Below are positions 8,674 to 20,169 of a stretch of 64,000 bases of DNA, in pieces; position 1 is the first letter of the stretch, and the number at the start of each line of letters is the position of its first letter. The notes beneath the pieces are model-generated. The model was not told the origin of the DNA. It searched no databases and saw only the letters and a program-made list of their open reading frames with translations. The stretch lies in the NCBI RefSeq assembly GCF_001665575.1, contig NZ_LZSU01000013.1, positions 1 to 64,000 on the forward strand, written 5' to 3'. The stretch comes from Mycobacterium sp. 852013-51886_SCH5428379 (GTDB taxonomy: Bacteria; Actinomycetota; Actinomycetes; Mycobacteriales; Mycobacteriaceae). The position numbers and the translations under genes are program-made.

Positions 8674-9169
8674 TCTCGCCGCCGAAGCGCTGCACGGTGC
8701 ACACGGTGACCTCGCCGATTCGGTGTACGCGATGGCGGTGCTGTTCGCTCTGGACCGCTCCGGCGCCCGCGACGAGATGGAGCACCTGTCGGCCGCGTAC
8801 GACGTGGTGATCCTCGACCGCTACGTCTCCTCCAACGCGGCCTACACCGCGGCCCGGCTGCATCAGGACGCCGACGGGGAGGCGGTCGAGTGGGTGCGCG
8901 CGCTGGAGTTCGATCGGCTCCTCCTGCCGGTGGCCGACTGGCAGATCCTGCTCGACGTGCCCACCGCCCTGGCCGCCGAACGCGCCGAACGCCGTGCCGA
9001 ACAGGAATCCGACCGGGCCCGTGACTCCTACGAGCGCGATGACGGTCTGCAGCGACGCACCGCCGCGGTCTACACCGGGCTGGCTGCCGCGGGCTGGGCA
9101 GGCGGCTGGAAGGTCGCCGGACCGGACGTCGACCCGGCGGCGCTGGCCGCCGAGTTGACCGGGCGCTGA
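8537..9169 (+). CDS. tmk: Thymidylate kinase
   Basis: A 210-residue dTMP kinase that makes dTDP for DNA synthesis in the cytosol. It has the family P-loop EGVDGAGKRT at residues 6-15, in which the usual Lys-Ser is Lys-Arg, as in M. tuberculosis Tmk. It also has DRYVSSNAAY (near residue 94) and the LPVADWQILLDVP segment. Length and sequence match mycobacterial Tmk closely. It starts 137 bases inside the preceding gene's frame and is followed by mtrA, the usual mycobacterial order. The GTG appears to be leaderless. Confidence 0.95.
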   Translation: MLIAIEGVDGAGKRTLTNGLRAAFEGAGRSVATLAFPRYHRSITADLAAEALHGAHGDLADSVYAMAVLFALDRSGARDEMEHLSAAYDVVILDRYVSSNAAYTAARLHQDADGEAVEWVRALEFDRLLLPVADWQILLDVPTALAAERAERRAEQESDRARDSYERDDGLQRRTAAVYTGLAAAGWAGGWKVAGPDVDPAALAAELTGR

Positions 9170-9248
9170 CCGCCACTGGAACCCTCCGCAAGCCCGAACG
9201 CGAAACGCCCTGCGTGGTAGCCGCGTTTTATCGCGATCTGGTGACACC

Positions 9249-9935
9249 ATGGACACCATGAGGCAAAGGATCCTGGTCGTCGACGACGACCCGTCGCTGG
9301 CCGAGATGCTCACCATCGTCCTGCGCGGAGAGGGTTTCGACACCGCCGTGGTGGGCGATGGCACCCAGGCGCTCACCGCCGTGCGCGAACTGCGCCCGGA
9401 TCTGGTGCTGTTGGACCTGATGCTGCCCGGGATGAACGGTATCGACGTGTGCCGGGTGCTGCGCGCCGACTCCGGCGTCCCCATCGTCATGCTGACCGCC
9501 AAGACCGACACGGTCGACGTCGTGCTGGGCCTGGAATCCGGGGCCGACGACTACGTCATGAAGCCGTTCAAGCCCAAAGAGCTGGTAGCTCGAGTTCGTG
9601 CCAGGCTGCGGCGCAACGAGGACGAACCCGCGGAGATGCTGTCGATCGGCGACGTCGAGATCGACGTTCCGGCCCACAAGGTCACGCGGCTGGGGGAGCA
9701 GATCTCGCTGACGCCACTGGAGTTCGACCTGCTGGTGGCGCTGGCACGGAAACCGCGCCAGGTGTTTACTCGAGATGTGCTGCTCGAACAGGTGTGGGGC
9801 TACCGGCATCCCGCCGACACCCGTTTGGTGAACGTGCATGTCCAGCGCCTCCGGGCCAAGGTCGAGAAGGACCCGGAGAATCCGCAGGTGGTGTTGACCG
9901 TTCGAGGAGTGGGATACAAGGCCGGACCTCCGTGA
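9249..9935 (+). CDS. mtrA: MtrA response regulator
   Basis: A 228-residue OmpR-family DNA-binding response regulator, almost identical along its length to M. tuberculosis MtrA. The receiver domain has acidic residues Asp12-Asp14, phospho-acceptor Asp56 and Lys105-region KPFKPKEL. The C-terminal winged helix contains [13 protein letters not shown]. It pairs with MtrB just downstream and controls cell division, envelope and replication genes. The first ATG (MDTMRQ) is taken, following the family. A second ATG 9 bases later is the only close alternative. Confidence 0.98.
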   Translation: MDTMRQRILVVDDDPSLAEMLTIVLRGEGFDTAVVGDGTQALTAVRELRPDLVLLDLMLPGMNGIDVCRVLRADSGVPIVMLTAKTDTVDVVLGLESGADDYVMKPFKPKELVARVRARLRRNEDEPAEMLSIGDVEIDVPAHKVTRLGEQISLTPLEFDLLVALARKPRQVFTRDVLLEQVWGYRHPADTRLVNVHVQRLRAKVEKDPENPQVVLTVRGVGYKAGPP

Positions 9936-9957
9936 CACCAGCCGTGGACCGGTCGCC

Positions 9958-11628
9958 GTGATCTGGGGGTCCAGGCGGCGCATCCACCGGCGGTCGGCGC
10001 CACTGGTGCGCGGGCTGGGTGTGCTCGGCCGCGCGCTGAGTCTGGCGTGGCGACGCTCGCTGCAACTGCGGGTGGTCAGCCTGACCCTGGGGCTCTCCCT
10101 CGCCGTCATTCTGGTCCTCGGCTTCGTGCTGACCAGCCAGATCACCGACCGCATCCTCGAGATCAAGGTCAAGGCCGCGACCGAGGAGATCGAACAGGCC
10201 CGCAACACCGTCGGCGGCATCGTCAGCGGCGAGGAGACCCGTTCCCTCGACAGCAGCCTGCAGCTGGCGCGCAACACGCTCATCGACCGAAAGTCCGACG
10301 CCGGTGCGGGTCTGGCCGGCGCCTACGACGCGGTCCTGGTGGTGCCCGGCGACGGCCCCCGCGCGGCCACCGCCGCCGGTCCCGTCAGCCAGGTCCCCGA
10401 GGCGCTGCGCGACTTCGTCAAAGCCGGTCAGGTCAGCTACCAATACGCCACCGTCACCACCGACGGTTTCTCCGGTCCGGCACTCATCGTCGGCAGCCCG
10501 ACCTCCACGTCCAAGTCCCAGGTCACCAACCTCGAGCTGTACCTCATCTTCCCGTTGAACAACGAGGAGTCCACCATCGCGCTGGTGCGCGGGACCATGG
10601 CCACCGGCGGCGTCGTACTGCTCGGTCTCCTCGCCGCAATCGCCCTGCTCGTCGCCCGCCAGATCGTGCTGCCGGTGCGGTCCGCCTCGCGCATCGCCGA
10701 ACGCTTCGCCGAAGGCCACCTCACCGAACGGATGCCGGTCCGCGGTGAGGACGACATGGCCCGTCTCGCAGTGTCCTTCAACGACATGGCCGAGAGCCTG
10801 TCACGCCAGATCACCCAGCTCGAGGAGTTCGGAAATCTGCAGCGCCGCTTCACCTCCGACGTCAGCCACGAACTGCGGACACCGTTGACGACGGTGCGGA
10901 TGGCCGCCGACCTCATCTACGACCACATCCACGACTCGACCGACGACCCCGACCCGGGGCTGCGGCGGTCCACCGAGCTGATGGTCAACGAACTCGACCG
11001 GTTCGAGACGCTGCTCACCGATCTTCTCGAGATCTCCCGGCACGACGCGGGTGTCGCCGAGTTGTCCGTGGAATCGGTGGATCTGCGCTCCATCGTGCGC
11101 AGTGCGCTGGACAACGTCGGGCATCTCGCGCAGGACGCCGGCGTCGACCTCATCGTCGATCAACCGGAGAACGAGGTGATCGCCGAGGTCGATCCGCGTC
11201 GGGTGGAACGCATCCTGCGCAATCTGATCGCCAACGCCATCGACCACGCCGAGCGCAAACCCGTCCAGATCCGCGTCGCCGCCGACGTGGACACCGTCGC
11301 CGTGACGGTCCGCGATTACGGCGTAGGGCTGCGCCCGGGTGAGGAGAAGCTCGTGTTCAGTCGCTTCTGGCGATCGGATCCGTCCCGGGTGCGCCGCTCG
11401 GGCGGCACCGGTCTGGGCCTGGCGATCAGCATCGAGGACGCCCGCCTGCACCAGGGCCGGCTCGAGGCCTGGGGCGAACCGGGCAACGGCGCCTGCTTCC
11501 GGCTCACCCTGCCGTTGGTGCGCGGCCACAAGGTGACCACCAGCCCGTTGCCGCTCAAGCCGACCGTTCCCGACGCGTCACCGGGGCGCTCCGCCCGGGA
11601 CCGCCAACCCGCCGAGGAGAAGGTGTGA
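9958..11628 (+). CDS. mtrB: MtrB sensor histidine kinase
   Basis: A 556-residue membrane sensor kinase for MtrA. Transmembrane segments lie at about 39-59 and 213-237, flanking an external sensor loop. A HAMP domain follows, then the H-box [13 protein letters not shown] with phospho-His304. The ATPase motifs are [11 protein letters not shown] (N box), RDYGVGL and GGTGLGLAI. The GTG start lies 22 bases after the mtrA stop. The 3' end overlaps lpqB by 4 bases (GTGA), so mtrA-mtrB-lpqB is one operon. Confidence 0.97.
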   Translation: MIWGSRRRIHRRSAPLVRGLGVLGRALSLAWRRSLQLRVVSLTLGLSLAVILVLGFVLTSQITDRILEIKVKAATEEIEQARNTVGGIVSGEETRSLDSSLQLARNTLIDRKSDAGAGLAGAYDAVLVVPGDGPRAATAAGPVSQVPEALRDFVKAGQVSYQYATVTTDGFSGPALIVGSPTSTSKSQVTNLELYLIFPLNNEESTIALVRGTMATGGVVLLGLLAAIALLVARQIVLPVRSASRIAERFAEGHLTERMPVRGEDDMARLAVSFNDMAESLSRQITQLEEFGNLQRRFTSDVSHELRTPLTTVRMAADLIYDHIHDSTDDPDPGLRRSTELMVNELDRFETLLTDLLEISRHDAGVAELSVESVDLRSIVRSALDNVGHLAQDAGVDLIVDQPENEVIAEVDPRRVERILRNLIANAIDHAERKPVQIRVAADVDTVAVTVRDYGVGLRPGEEKLVFSRFWRSDPSRVRRSGGTGLGLAISIEDARLHQGRLEAWGEPGNGACFRLTLPLVRGHKVTTSPLPLKPTVPDASPGRSARDRQPAEEKV

Positions 11629-13388
11629 GACGCCTGCTGGCGGCGGTCCTGCTGCTGGTGCTCGCGGTGACCGCATCCGCCTGTGCCGGGGTGCCGAGTT
11701 CCTCTGCGCCGCAGGCGATCGGCACCGTCGAGCGGCCTGCGCCACCGAGCCTGCCGAAACCGACGCCCGGCATGGATCCCGACGTGCTGCTGCGCGAATT
11801 CCTCAAGGCCACCGCCGATCCCGCCAACCGCCACCTCGCCGCGCGGCAGTTCCTCACCGAATCGGCCTCGAGAGGATGGGACGACGCCGGCAGCGCACTG
11901 CTCATCGACCGCGTGGTGTTTGTGGAAACCCGCGGCGCCGAACGCGTCTCGGTGCAGATGCGCGCCGACATCCTCGGCTCGCTGTCGGATGTGGGGGTGT
12001 TCGAGACCGGTGAGGGCGCGTTGCCCGACCCCGGTCTGATCGAGCTGATCAAGACCTCGGACGGATGGCGCATCGACCGCCTGCCCAACGGGGTGTTCCT
12101 GGACTGGCAGCAATTCCAGGCCACCTACAAGCGGAATACGCTGTATTTCGTCGACCCGACCGGAACCACCGTGGTCCCCGATCCGCGCTACGTCGCGGTC
12201 TCCGATCCCGACCAGCTGGCGACCGAACTGGTCAGCAAGCTCATCGCCGGACCCCGGCCGGAGATGCTCAACACCGTCCGAAACCTCGTCGGGTCGCCAC
12301 TGGGGCTGCGCGGTCCGGTGACGCGCGCCGACGGCGGCAAGACCGGCATCGGCCGCGGATACGGCGGGGCGCGTGTCGATCTGGAGAACCTGTCGACCAC
12401 CGATCCGCACAGCAGGCAGTTGCTGGCCGCCCAGATCATCTGGACCTTGAACCGCGCCGGTATCAACGGACCCTATGTGCTCAACGCCGACGGCGCGCCG
12501 CTCGACGACCGCTTCGCCGACGGGTGGGAGACCTCCGACGTCGCGGCCACCGATCCGGGCGCCTTCCCCGGCGCCGCGGCGGGTCTGCACGCGCTGATGG
12601 GCGGCTCGCTGGTGTCGCTGGACGGGCAGCGGGCGCCCCGGGTGTCGGGATCCTTCGGTGAGGCGCCCAACCAGGTGTCGGCGGCGATCTCGCGCAGCGG
12701 TCAAGACGCGGCCTCGGTGGTCGTCGAGCGGCCCGGCGCCCCCGACGTGTCGGCAACGCTGTGGATCGGTCCCCTCGGCGGCCCGGCCGCCCAGGCGCTG
12801 CAGGCGCGCAACCTGTCCCGGCCGAGCTGGTCGCTCGAGGACGCGGTGTGGGTGGTGGTCGACGGCAACAACGTCGTCCGGGTCCTGCAGGACGCGTCCG
12901 GCCAGGCCGCGCGGATTCCCGTCGACACCGCGCCGGTGGCCGCCAAGTTCCCCGGCCCGATCACCGAATTGCAGCTGTCCCGCGACGGCACCCGCGCGGC
13001 GATGGTGATCGTCGGACAGGTCATTCTCGCCTCGGTGGAACAGATGCCCGGCGGCCAGTACGCGCTGACATATCCGCGCCGGCTCGGATTCGGTCTGGGT
13101 GACAGTGTGGTCTCGCTGTCCTGGCGCACCGGCGACGATGTGGTGGTCAGCCGCAAGGACTCCCAGCACCCGGTGTCCTACGTCAACCTCGACGGAGTCA
13201 ACTCCGACGGCCCCAGCAGCAACCTCGCGATGCCGGTGACGACTGTGGCCGCCAACCCGTCGACCGTCTACGTCGCCGACGCCCGGGGGGTCGTGCAGCT
13301 GTCGGCGGCGACCGCGGAGGGGGTTCCGTCGTGGACCGAGGTGCGGCCGCTGATGACGCCCGGGACGCTGCCGGTGCTGCCCGGCTGA
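11625..13388 (+). CDS. lpqB: LpqB lipoprotein
   Basis: A 587-residue lipoprotein with a signal peptide ending in TASAC (lipidated Cys20). It has an N-terminal GerMN-like region (about 60-270) and a C-terminal beta-propeller-like region. In mycobacteria LpqB binds the MtrB extracellular domain and tunes MtrAB signalling. The GTG start overlaps the mtrB stop (GTGA), consistent with coupled translation. The gene ends 15 bases from a convergent DUF2252 gene, with no hairpin in between. Confidence 0.95.
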   Translation: MRRLLAAVLLLVLAVTASACAGVPSSSAPQAIGTVERPAPPSLPKPTPGMDPDVLLREFLKATADPANRHLAARQFLTESASRGWDDAGSALLIDRVVFVETRGAERVSVQMRADILGSLSDVGVFETGEGALPDPGLIELIKTSDGWRIDRLPNGVFLDWQQFQATYKRNTLYFVDPTGTTVVPDPRYVAVSDPDQLATELVSKLIAGPRPEMLNTVRNLVGSPLGLRGPVTRADGGKTGIGRGYGGARVDLENLSTTDPHSRQLLAAQIIWTLNRAGINGPYVLNADGAPLDDRFADGWETSDVAATDPGAFPGAAAGLHALMGGSLVSLDGQRAPRVSGSFGEAPNQVSAAISRSGQDAASVVVERPGAPDVSATLWIGPLGGPAAQALQARNLSRPSWSLEDAVWVVVDGNNVVRVLQDASGQAARIPVDTAPVAAKFPGPITELQLSRDGTRAAMVIVGQVILASVEQMPGGQYALTYPRRLGFGLGDSVVSLSWRTGDDVVVSRKDSQHPVSYVNLDGVNSDGPSSNLAMPVTTVAANPSTVYVADARGVVQLSAATAEGVPSWTEVRPLMTPGTLPVLPG

Positions 13389-13403
13389 CGCGCCCGGTGC
13401 CCG

Positions 13404-14717
13404 TCACGTCGCGCTGACGCCCGGAATCCGGCCCGCGCGGAACGCCTCGACGAAGTGCCGGTGATCGTCGCGCACCACCACGGCGTACTCCAGCGCGAAA
13501 GAGACCAGATCCGAGACGAATTCGTCGATGCCGTCGCCGATGGCCGCGACGATCGCGTCCTCGGTCTGGAACGGGACGAGCGACTGGTCGCTGTCGGAGT
13601 CGCTGACGCAATGGACCTTGGCGACCGCCCGCCCGAGTTGCTCGACCACCTCGGCGAGCTCGGCGGGTTCGGTCAACTCGGTCCAGTCGAGATCGGCCTC
13701 GTACGGCGAGATCTCGCTGACGACGAACCCGGTGCCGTCGATGTCGGTATATCCGAGCAGCTGGTCGGCGTGCGCCTGCAGGGCGCGCTGTGAGACCGCG
13801 GTGCGATGGCCGTGGTGCTGGAAGTACTCGTGGACCTCGCGGTCGTCGACGATGCGGCTGGGCGCGGCCACGTTGCCCTGCTTCATCGACAACACGACGT
13901 CGTTGTCGAGCGCCTGGTTGAACCCTTCGATGAGCACGGTGTAGCTGGGCAGGCCGGCACTGCCGATGCCGAACCCCGTCTTGCCGATCACGTCTTTGAC
14001 GTCGTAGGTGATGCCGTGGAACTGCTTCGGTCGCGGGATGGTCTGCAGATAGCGCCCGAAGGCCTCCTCCACCTTGTCCCGCTCCGCGTCGTCGAGTCTG
14101 CGGACGCCGGGCAGATCGCGGAAGCGGCGGTCCCATTCATCCACCACCGTCATGCGGTTGAGCATCTGTGCGCGGGTCGACATCCTCGCCGACTGCAGCG
14201 CCGCCAGCACCGCGCCGCGCGCGGTCTGCAGATTCAGCGCGAACGACGCGTCGGCGTCATGCTCGGTGAACCACCGCACCTGATCGACATATGCGTGTGC
14301 GAAAGTCGTTGTCAGCGCTGCGATCTCTTCGTCCGACAGCGCTTTCTGCCAGCACAGCAGCGCCAGGCTCGCCACGAACCGCTGCAGGTCCCAGGTGAAA
14401 TGCCCCACGAACGCCTCGTCGAAATCGTTGACGTCGAAGATCAGCACGCCGGAGCCGTCCATGTAGGTGCCGAAGTTCGCGGCGTGCAGATCACCCTGGA
14501 TCCAGACCCGCCCGGTGCGTTCGTCGGCCCACCGGTCCGGCCGCGCGGCCACGTCGGCGTAGAACACGCAGGCGCTGCCCCGGTAGAACGCGAAGGGGTC
14601 GGCGGCCATCTTGCGGAACTTGGTCCGGAACGCATCAGGGTCCGCCGCCATCAGATCCGAGAACGCGTCGACGAGGCTGTCGACGATGAAGGATTCGCGT
14701 TCGCTGCCGGTGCGCAT
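13404..14717 (-). CDS. DUF2252 family protein
   Basis: A 437-residue protein with the kinase-like DUF2252 signature: KFRKMAADPFAFYRGS, then QGDLHAANFGTY and FDVNDFDEAF, which resemble the catalytic and metal-binding loops of aminoglycoside-phosphotransferase-like enzymes. Its substrate is unknown. I chose the ATG at 14717 rather than upstream in-frame codons, because the 27 residues before it are non-conserved in character and run close to the divergent gene. M. tuberculosis, as I recall, has a different gene at this position, so this looks like a local replacement. Confidence 0.8.
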   Translation of the reverse strand: MRTGSERESFIVDSLVDAFSDLMAADPDAFRTKFRKMAADPFAFYRGSACVFYADVAARPDRWADERTGRVWIQGDLHAANFGTYMDGSGVLIFDVNDFDEAFVGHFTWDLQRFVASLALLCWQKALSDEEIAALTTTFAHAYVDQVRWFTEHDADASFALNLQTARGAVLAALQSARMSTRAQMLNRMTVVDEWDRRFRDLPGVRRLDDAERDKVEEAFGRYLQTIPRPKQFHGITYDVKDVIGKTGFGIGSAGLPSYTVLIEGFNQALDNDVVLSMKQGNVAAPSRIVDDREVHEYFQHHGHRTAVSQRALQAHADQLLGYTDIDGTGFVVSEISPYEADLDWTELTEPAELAEVVEQLGRAVAKVHCVSDSDSDQSLVPFQTEDAIVAAIGDGIDEFVSDLVSFALEYAVVVRDDHRHFVEAFRAGRIPGVSAT

Positions 14718-14805
14718 GCCGCAGTGTTGCCCGTGGCATCCGGTTCCACGCCCTTCGGCCGTCGGCTCCCTGCGAGTTGTCGGAGCCCCGCGCGACACTG
14801 GCCCC

Positions 14806-15420
14806 GTGCTCGATCTGGTGCTGCCTCGCGAATGCGGGGGTTGCGGCGCACCCGGGGTCTCCTGGTGCGGCAGCTGCGCCGGGGATCTGGCGGTCCGCGA
14901 CGATCAGCCGCACGTCGTCATCCCACGGATCGATCCCGGCGTCCCGGTGTTCGCCCTGGGCCGCTACGCGGGGCCGCGCCGTCGCGCGATCGTCGAACTC
15001 AAGGAGCACGGCCGCAGTGATCTCGCCGCGGTGTTCGCACCCGCGCTGCGGCAGGCGCTGACACACCTGGCGACCTGGGGAATCGTGGACGGCGCGGTCG
15101 CACTGGTGCCCGCGCCCACCCGGTTCCTCGCGGCGCGCCGCCGCGGCGGTGACCCGGTGACGCGGATCGCCAGAGCGACCGGGCGGAAGGTGATCCCCGC
15201 GCTGCGCACGCGTCCGTTCACCCGGGATTCCGTGGGTCTGTCGGTCACCGACCGGGAGCGCAACATCGCAGGCCGCATCCGGCTGACGGCGCCGCCCGGC
15301 CGGGTGGTGCTGCTGGTCGACGACGTCATCACCACCGGCGCGACGGCCGCCGAATCGGTCCGGGTGCTGCAAACCGCCGGCGCGGAGGTTCCCGCAGTCC
15401 TCACCCTCGCGTACGCATGA
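14806..15420 (+). CDS. ComF-type phosphoribosyltransferase
   Basis: A 204-residue protein. The N-terminal double zinc ribbon is CGGCGAPGVSWCGSC (four Cys). The C-terminal phosphoribosyltransferase loop is VVLLVDDVITTGATAAES, with the DD-TTGAT PRPP-binding motif. It is the homologue of the gene between lpqB and hpf in M. tuberculosis (Rv3242c). The family includes ComF/GntX proteins linked to DNA uptake, but the mycobacterial role is not established. The GTG start was chosen because it begins directly before the conserved LDLVLPRECGGC. A weak -10 (GACACT, 14794-14799) suggests it may be leaderless. Confidence 0.85.
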   Translation: MLDLVLPRECGGCGAPGVSWCGSCAGDLAVRDDQPHVVIPRIDPGVPVFALGRYAGPRRRAIVELKEHGRSDLAAVFAPALRQALTHLATWGIVDGAVALVPAPTRFLAARRRGGDPVTRIARATGRKVIPALRTRPFTRDSVGLSVTDRERNIAGRIRLTAPPGRVVLLVDDVITTGATAAESVRVLQTAGAEVPAVLTLAYA

Positions 15421-15583
15421 TCTACGGCCGTCGATTACCTCGGGATCAAACCGGCGTGAAGAACTCGAAACAGGTCCGGGAATCACTGGCCGACCGCGTG
15501 AACAACGACTACCGTCGGCCTTAACCAGCCGTGAACTCCACGGTGGGCGCTCAGCACGAAGCGCCACTTCGCCGCACAACGGT

Positions 15584-15592
15584 AGGAGGTGA
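15584..15592 (+). promoter_or_regulatory. Orphan Shine-Dalgarno-like sequence upstream of hpf
   Basis: AGGAGGTGA is a near-perfect complement of the 16S rRNA tail, yet it lies 127 bases before the hpf ATG. The nearest possible start is TTG at 15605, which opens a 104-codon frame that runs into hpf in another phase. The remaining 15421-15719 intergenic stretch holds no other convincing gene. It may be an upstream leader ORF or chance. Confidence 0.3.
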
Positions 15593-15719
15593 GTACTCGA
15601 CACCTTGCGCCGGTGGGCTGCGGCCTCCGTTTTCTCGACCGCACTCTCATCGGCGCGTCTCGTGATTGGTCCCGGCACGCCACCGGCGTGCGATGCGCAA
15701 GAGAAACGAGTTGCACAGT

Positions 15720-16442
15720 ATGTCAACCCATTCCATCGAATCCGACAGCACTGCCGTCATGGACAGAGTGGTCGACCCCGAGCGTTCTTCCACCGAAGGT
15801 GGCTCGGCCGACGTCGTCGTCAAGGGCCGCAACGTCGAGATCCCCGATCACTTCCGCACCTACGTCGCCGAGAAGCTCGCGCGGCTCGAACGATTCGACC
15901 GCAGCATCTATCTCTTTGACGTCGAACTCGACCACGAGAACAATCGCCGTCAACGCAAGAACTGCCAGCACGTCGAGATCACCGCGCGCGGTCGCGGACC
16001 CGTCGTGCGCGGCGAGGCCTGCGCCGAGAGCTTCTACGCCGCCTTCGAGGCCGCGGTGAGCAAACTCGAGAACCGGCTGCGTCGCAGCAAAGACCGCCGC
16101 AAGATCCACTACGGGGACAAGCGTCCCGTCTCGGTGGCCGAGGCGACCGCCTTCACCGCGATGCTCGATGAGTCCGCACCCGCACCCGTCGACGAGGAAA
16201 CCCGGATCGACGGCGCCGCTGTCGACGGGGCGGTCCTCGACGATCACGAACCCGGCCGCATCGTCCGCGTCAAGGACCACCCCGCCACCCCGATGACCGT
16301 CGACGACGCGCTGTCCCAGATGGAGCTCGTCGGTCACGACTTCTTCCTGTTCCACGACAAGGAGACCGATCGGGCCTCGGTGGTCTACCGCCGCCACGCC
16401 TACGACTACGGCATCATCCGGCTGACGGAGCCGCCCGGCTGA
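15720..16442 (+). CDS. hpf: Long-form ribosome hibernation promoting factor
   Basis: A 240-residue S30AE-family protein. Residues about 33-130 form the ribosome-binding domain (GRNVEIPDHFRTYVAEKLARLERF, then RRQRKNCQHVEIT). Residues about 180-240 form the dimerising C-terminal domain (MTVDDALSQMELVGHDFFLF ... VVYRRHAYDYGIIRL). It shuts down and protects ribosomes in stationary phase. The ATG is chosen because MSTH matches the M. tuberculosis orthologue (Rv3241c). No strong ribosome site directly precedes it. A hairpin terminator follows. Confidence 0.93.
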   Translation: MSTHSIESDSTAVMDRVVDPERSSTEGGSADVVVKGRNVEIPDHFRTYVAEKLARLERFDRSIYLFDVELDHENNRRQRKNCQHVEITARGRGPVVRGEACAESFYAAFEAAVSKLENRLRRSKDRRKIHYGDKRPVSVAEATAFTAMLDESAPAPVDEETRIDGAAVDGAVLDDHEPGRIVRVKDHPATPMTVDDALSQMELVGHDFFLFHDKETDRASVVYRRHAYDYGIIRLTEPPG

Positions 16443-16467
16443 TTCCGCGCCCACTGCTCGGACACGA

Positions 16468-16497
16468 GAACCCCGCGACCACCGCGTCGCGGGGTTC
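16468..16497 (+). terminator. Hairpin terminator after hpf
   Basis: A 12-base perfect inverted repeat, GAACCCCGCGAC / GTCGCGGGGTTC, with a 6-base loop and followed by TTG. It separates hpf from secA1. The U tract is short, as is usual in mycobacteria. Confidence 0.7.
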
Positions 16498-16555
16498 TTG
16501 CGTATCGGGGGCCGGACTTATGGCCCGGGGAATCGGCGTTCCCAGGTCCGGCCTC

Positions 16556-16561
16556 TACCAT
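16556..16561 (+). promoter_or_regulatory. Possible -10 element of secA1
   Basis: TACCAT matches TANNNT and would place the transcript start near 16568, giving a leader of about 30 bases with an AGGGGAA ribosome site. I see no convincing -35. Confidence 0.35.
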
Positions 16562-16598
16562 GGACGACGTTCCTTACCTCAAACACAGGGGAAAAAGC

Positions 16599-19430
<2,832 letters not shown>

Positions 19431-19433
19431 CGC

Positions 19434-19958
19434 TCAGCCGATCTGTAAAGCGGTCACCTGCCAGCGGCCGTCGCCGAGCGGTTCGACCCGCGCGGCGATG
19501 GCGCGTACGCGGGTGCCGCGGGTGTAGGTCGCGGACACCTCGACGGCCGAGTGTCCGTTGCTGCTGTGTAACCGCATCCGGCGCAGCGCCGCACCGGTCT
19601 GCTGCGCGCTGCGGGGCTGTCGGCTCAACGCCGCGACCGCGTCGAGTTGCGCCGGGGCGAGCAGCGTCTTGAGGTGCGACACCGGCCGTCTGCGGTCGAG
19701 TACCTCCAGGACGCGGCGCAACGCCAGGTCGGTGAACACCGCCGCGGCCCGCGGGGGGCCGGTACCGGACCCCGTATCCGACTCCGTGCCCGATTGTGCT
19801 GTGCGCGTTGACCGCAACGGTCGCGGAGTGTGCCTGCGCAACGCCGCGGGGGACGGTGCCGGACACGGTGCGGACGCCGAACCCACCGGTGCGGGTTCGT
19901 AGTCGACGACCGGCGACGTGAACGATCGGCGGGCGGCGGGCGGACGGGATGTGGTCAC
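19434..19958 (-). CDS. Rv3235-family protein, function unknown
   Basis: A 174-residue protein. The first 75 residues are Pro/Ala/Arg/Ser-rich and likely disordered. The C-terminal 95 residues form a compact domain (FTDLALRRVLEVLDRRRPVSHLKTLL ... VRAIAARVEPLGDGRWQVTALQIG) shared with an actinobacterial family typified by Rv3235. The GTG at 19958 is preceded by GGAGAG at good spacing. A longer upstream frame exists but has no conserved content. It is convergent with secA1 (3-base gap) and divergent from the acyltransferase gene, the position of its M. tuberculosis counterpart. Confidence 0.7.
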   Translation of the reverse strand: MTTSRPPAARRSFTSPVVDYEPAPVGSASAPCPAPSPAALRRHTPRPLRSTRTAQSGTESDTGSGTGPPRAAAVFTDLALRRVLEVLDRRRPVSHLKTLLAPAQLDAVAALSRQPRSAQQTGAALRRMRLHSSNGHSAVEVSATYTRGTRVRAIAARVEPLGDGRWQVTALQIG

Positions 19959-20045
19959 GGCGACTCTCCGAAGACACTGCGGGACAGGGGCGCCGTCGCG
20001 GGGAGAGGAACGGGCCGTTTCATCGTCGCACGGTTCGGCGGGGGT

Positions 20046-20074
20046 GCTGTGCACCCGTGATGCGCGTGCACAGC
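20046..20074. repeat. Inverted repeat in the divergent promoter region
   Basis: GCTGTGCAC and GTGCACAGC are a perfect 9-base inverted repeat with an 11-base spacer. They lie between the Rv3235-family gene and the acyltransferase gene, 96 bases before the latter. The spacing suits a dimeric repressor site. No regulator is assigned. Confidence 0.4.
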
Positions 20075-20169
20075 CTGTCCGGTTACCGTGGCCAGGACCG
20101 CTGATGGGCCGCCGACGGGTCGCCGATGGGCCGATGAGGTGACGGACGTATGGGGGAGGGCACTGCCGC

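Noticed and set aside
14718..14798. Extra 27 N-terminal residues of the DUF2252 protein
   Set aside because: They contain non-typical Cys/His/Arg sequence and push the start toward the divergent comF promoter. The ATG at 14717 fits better.
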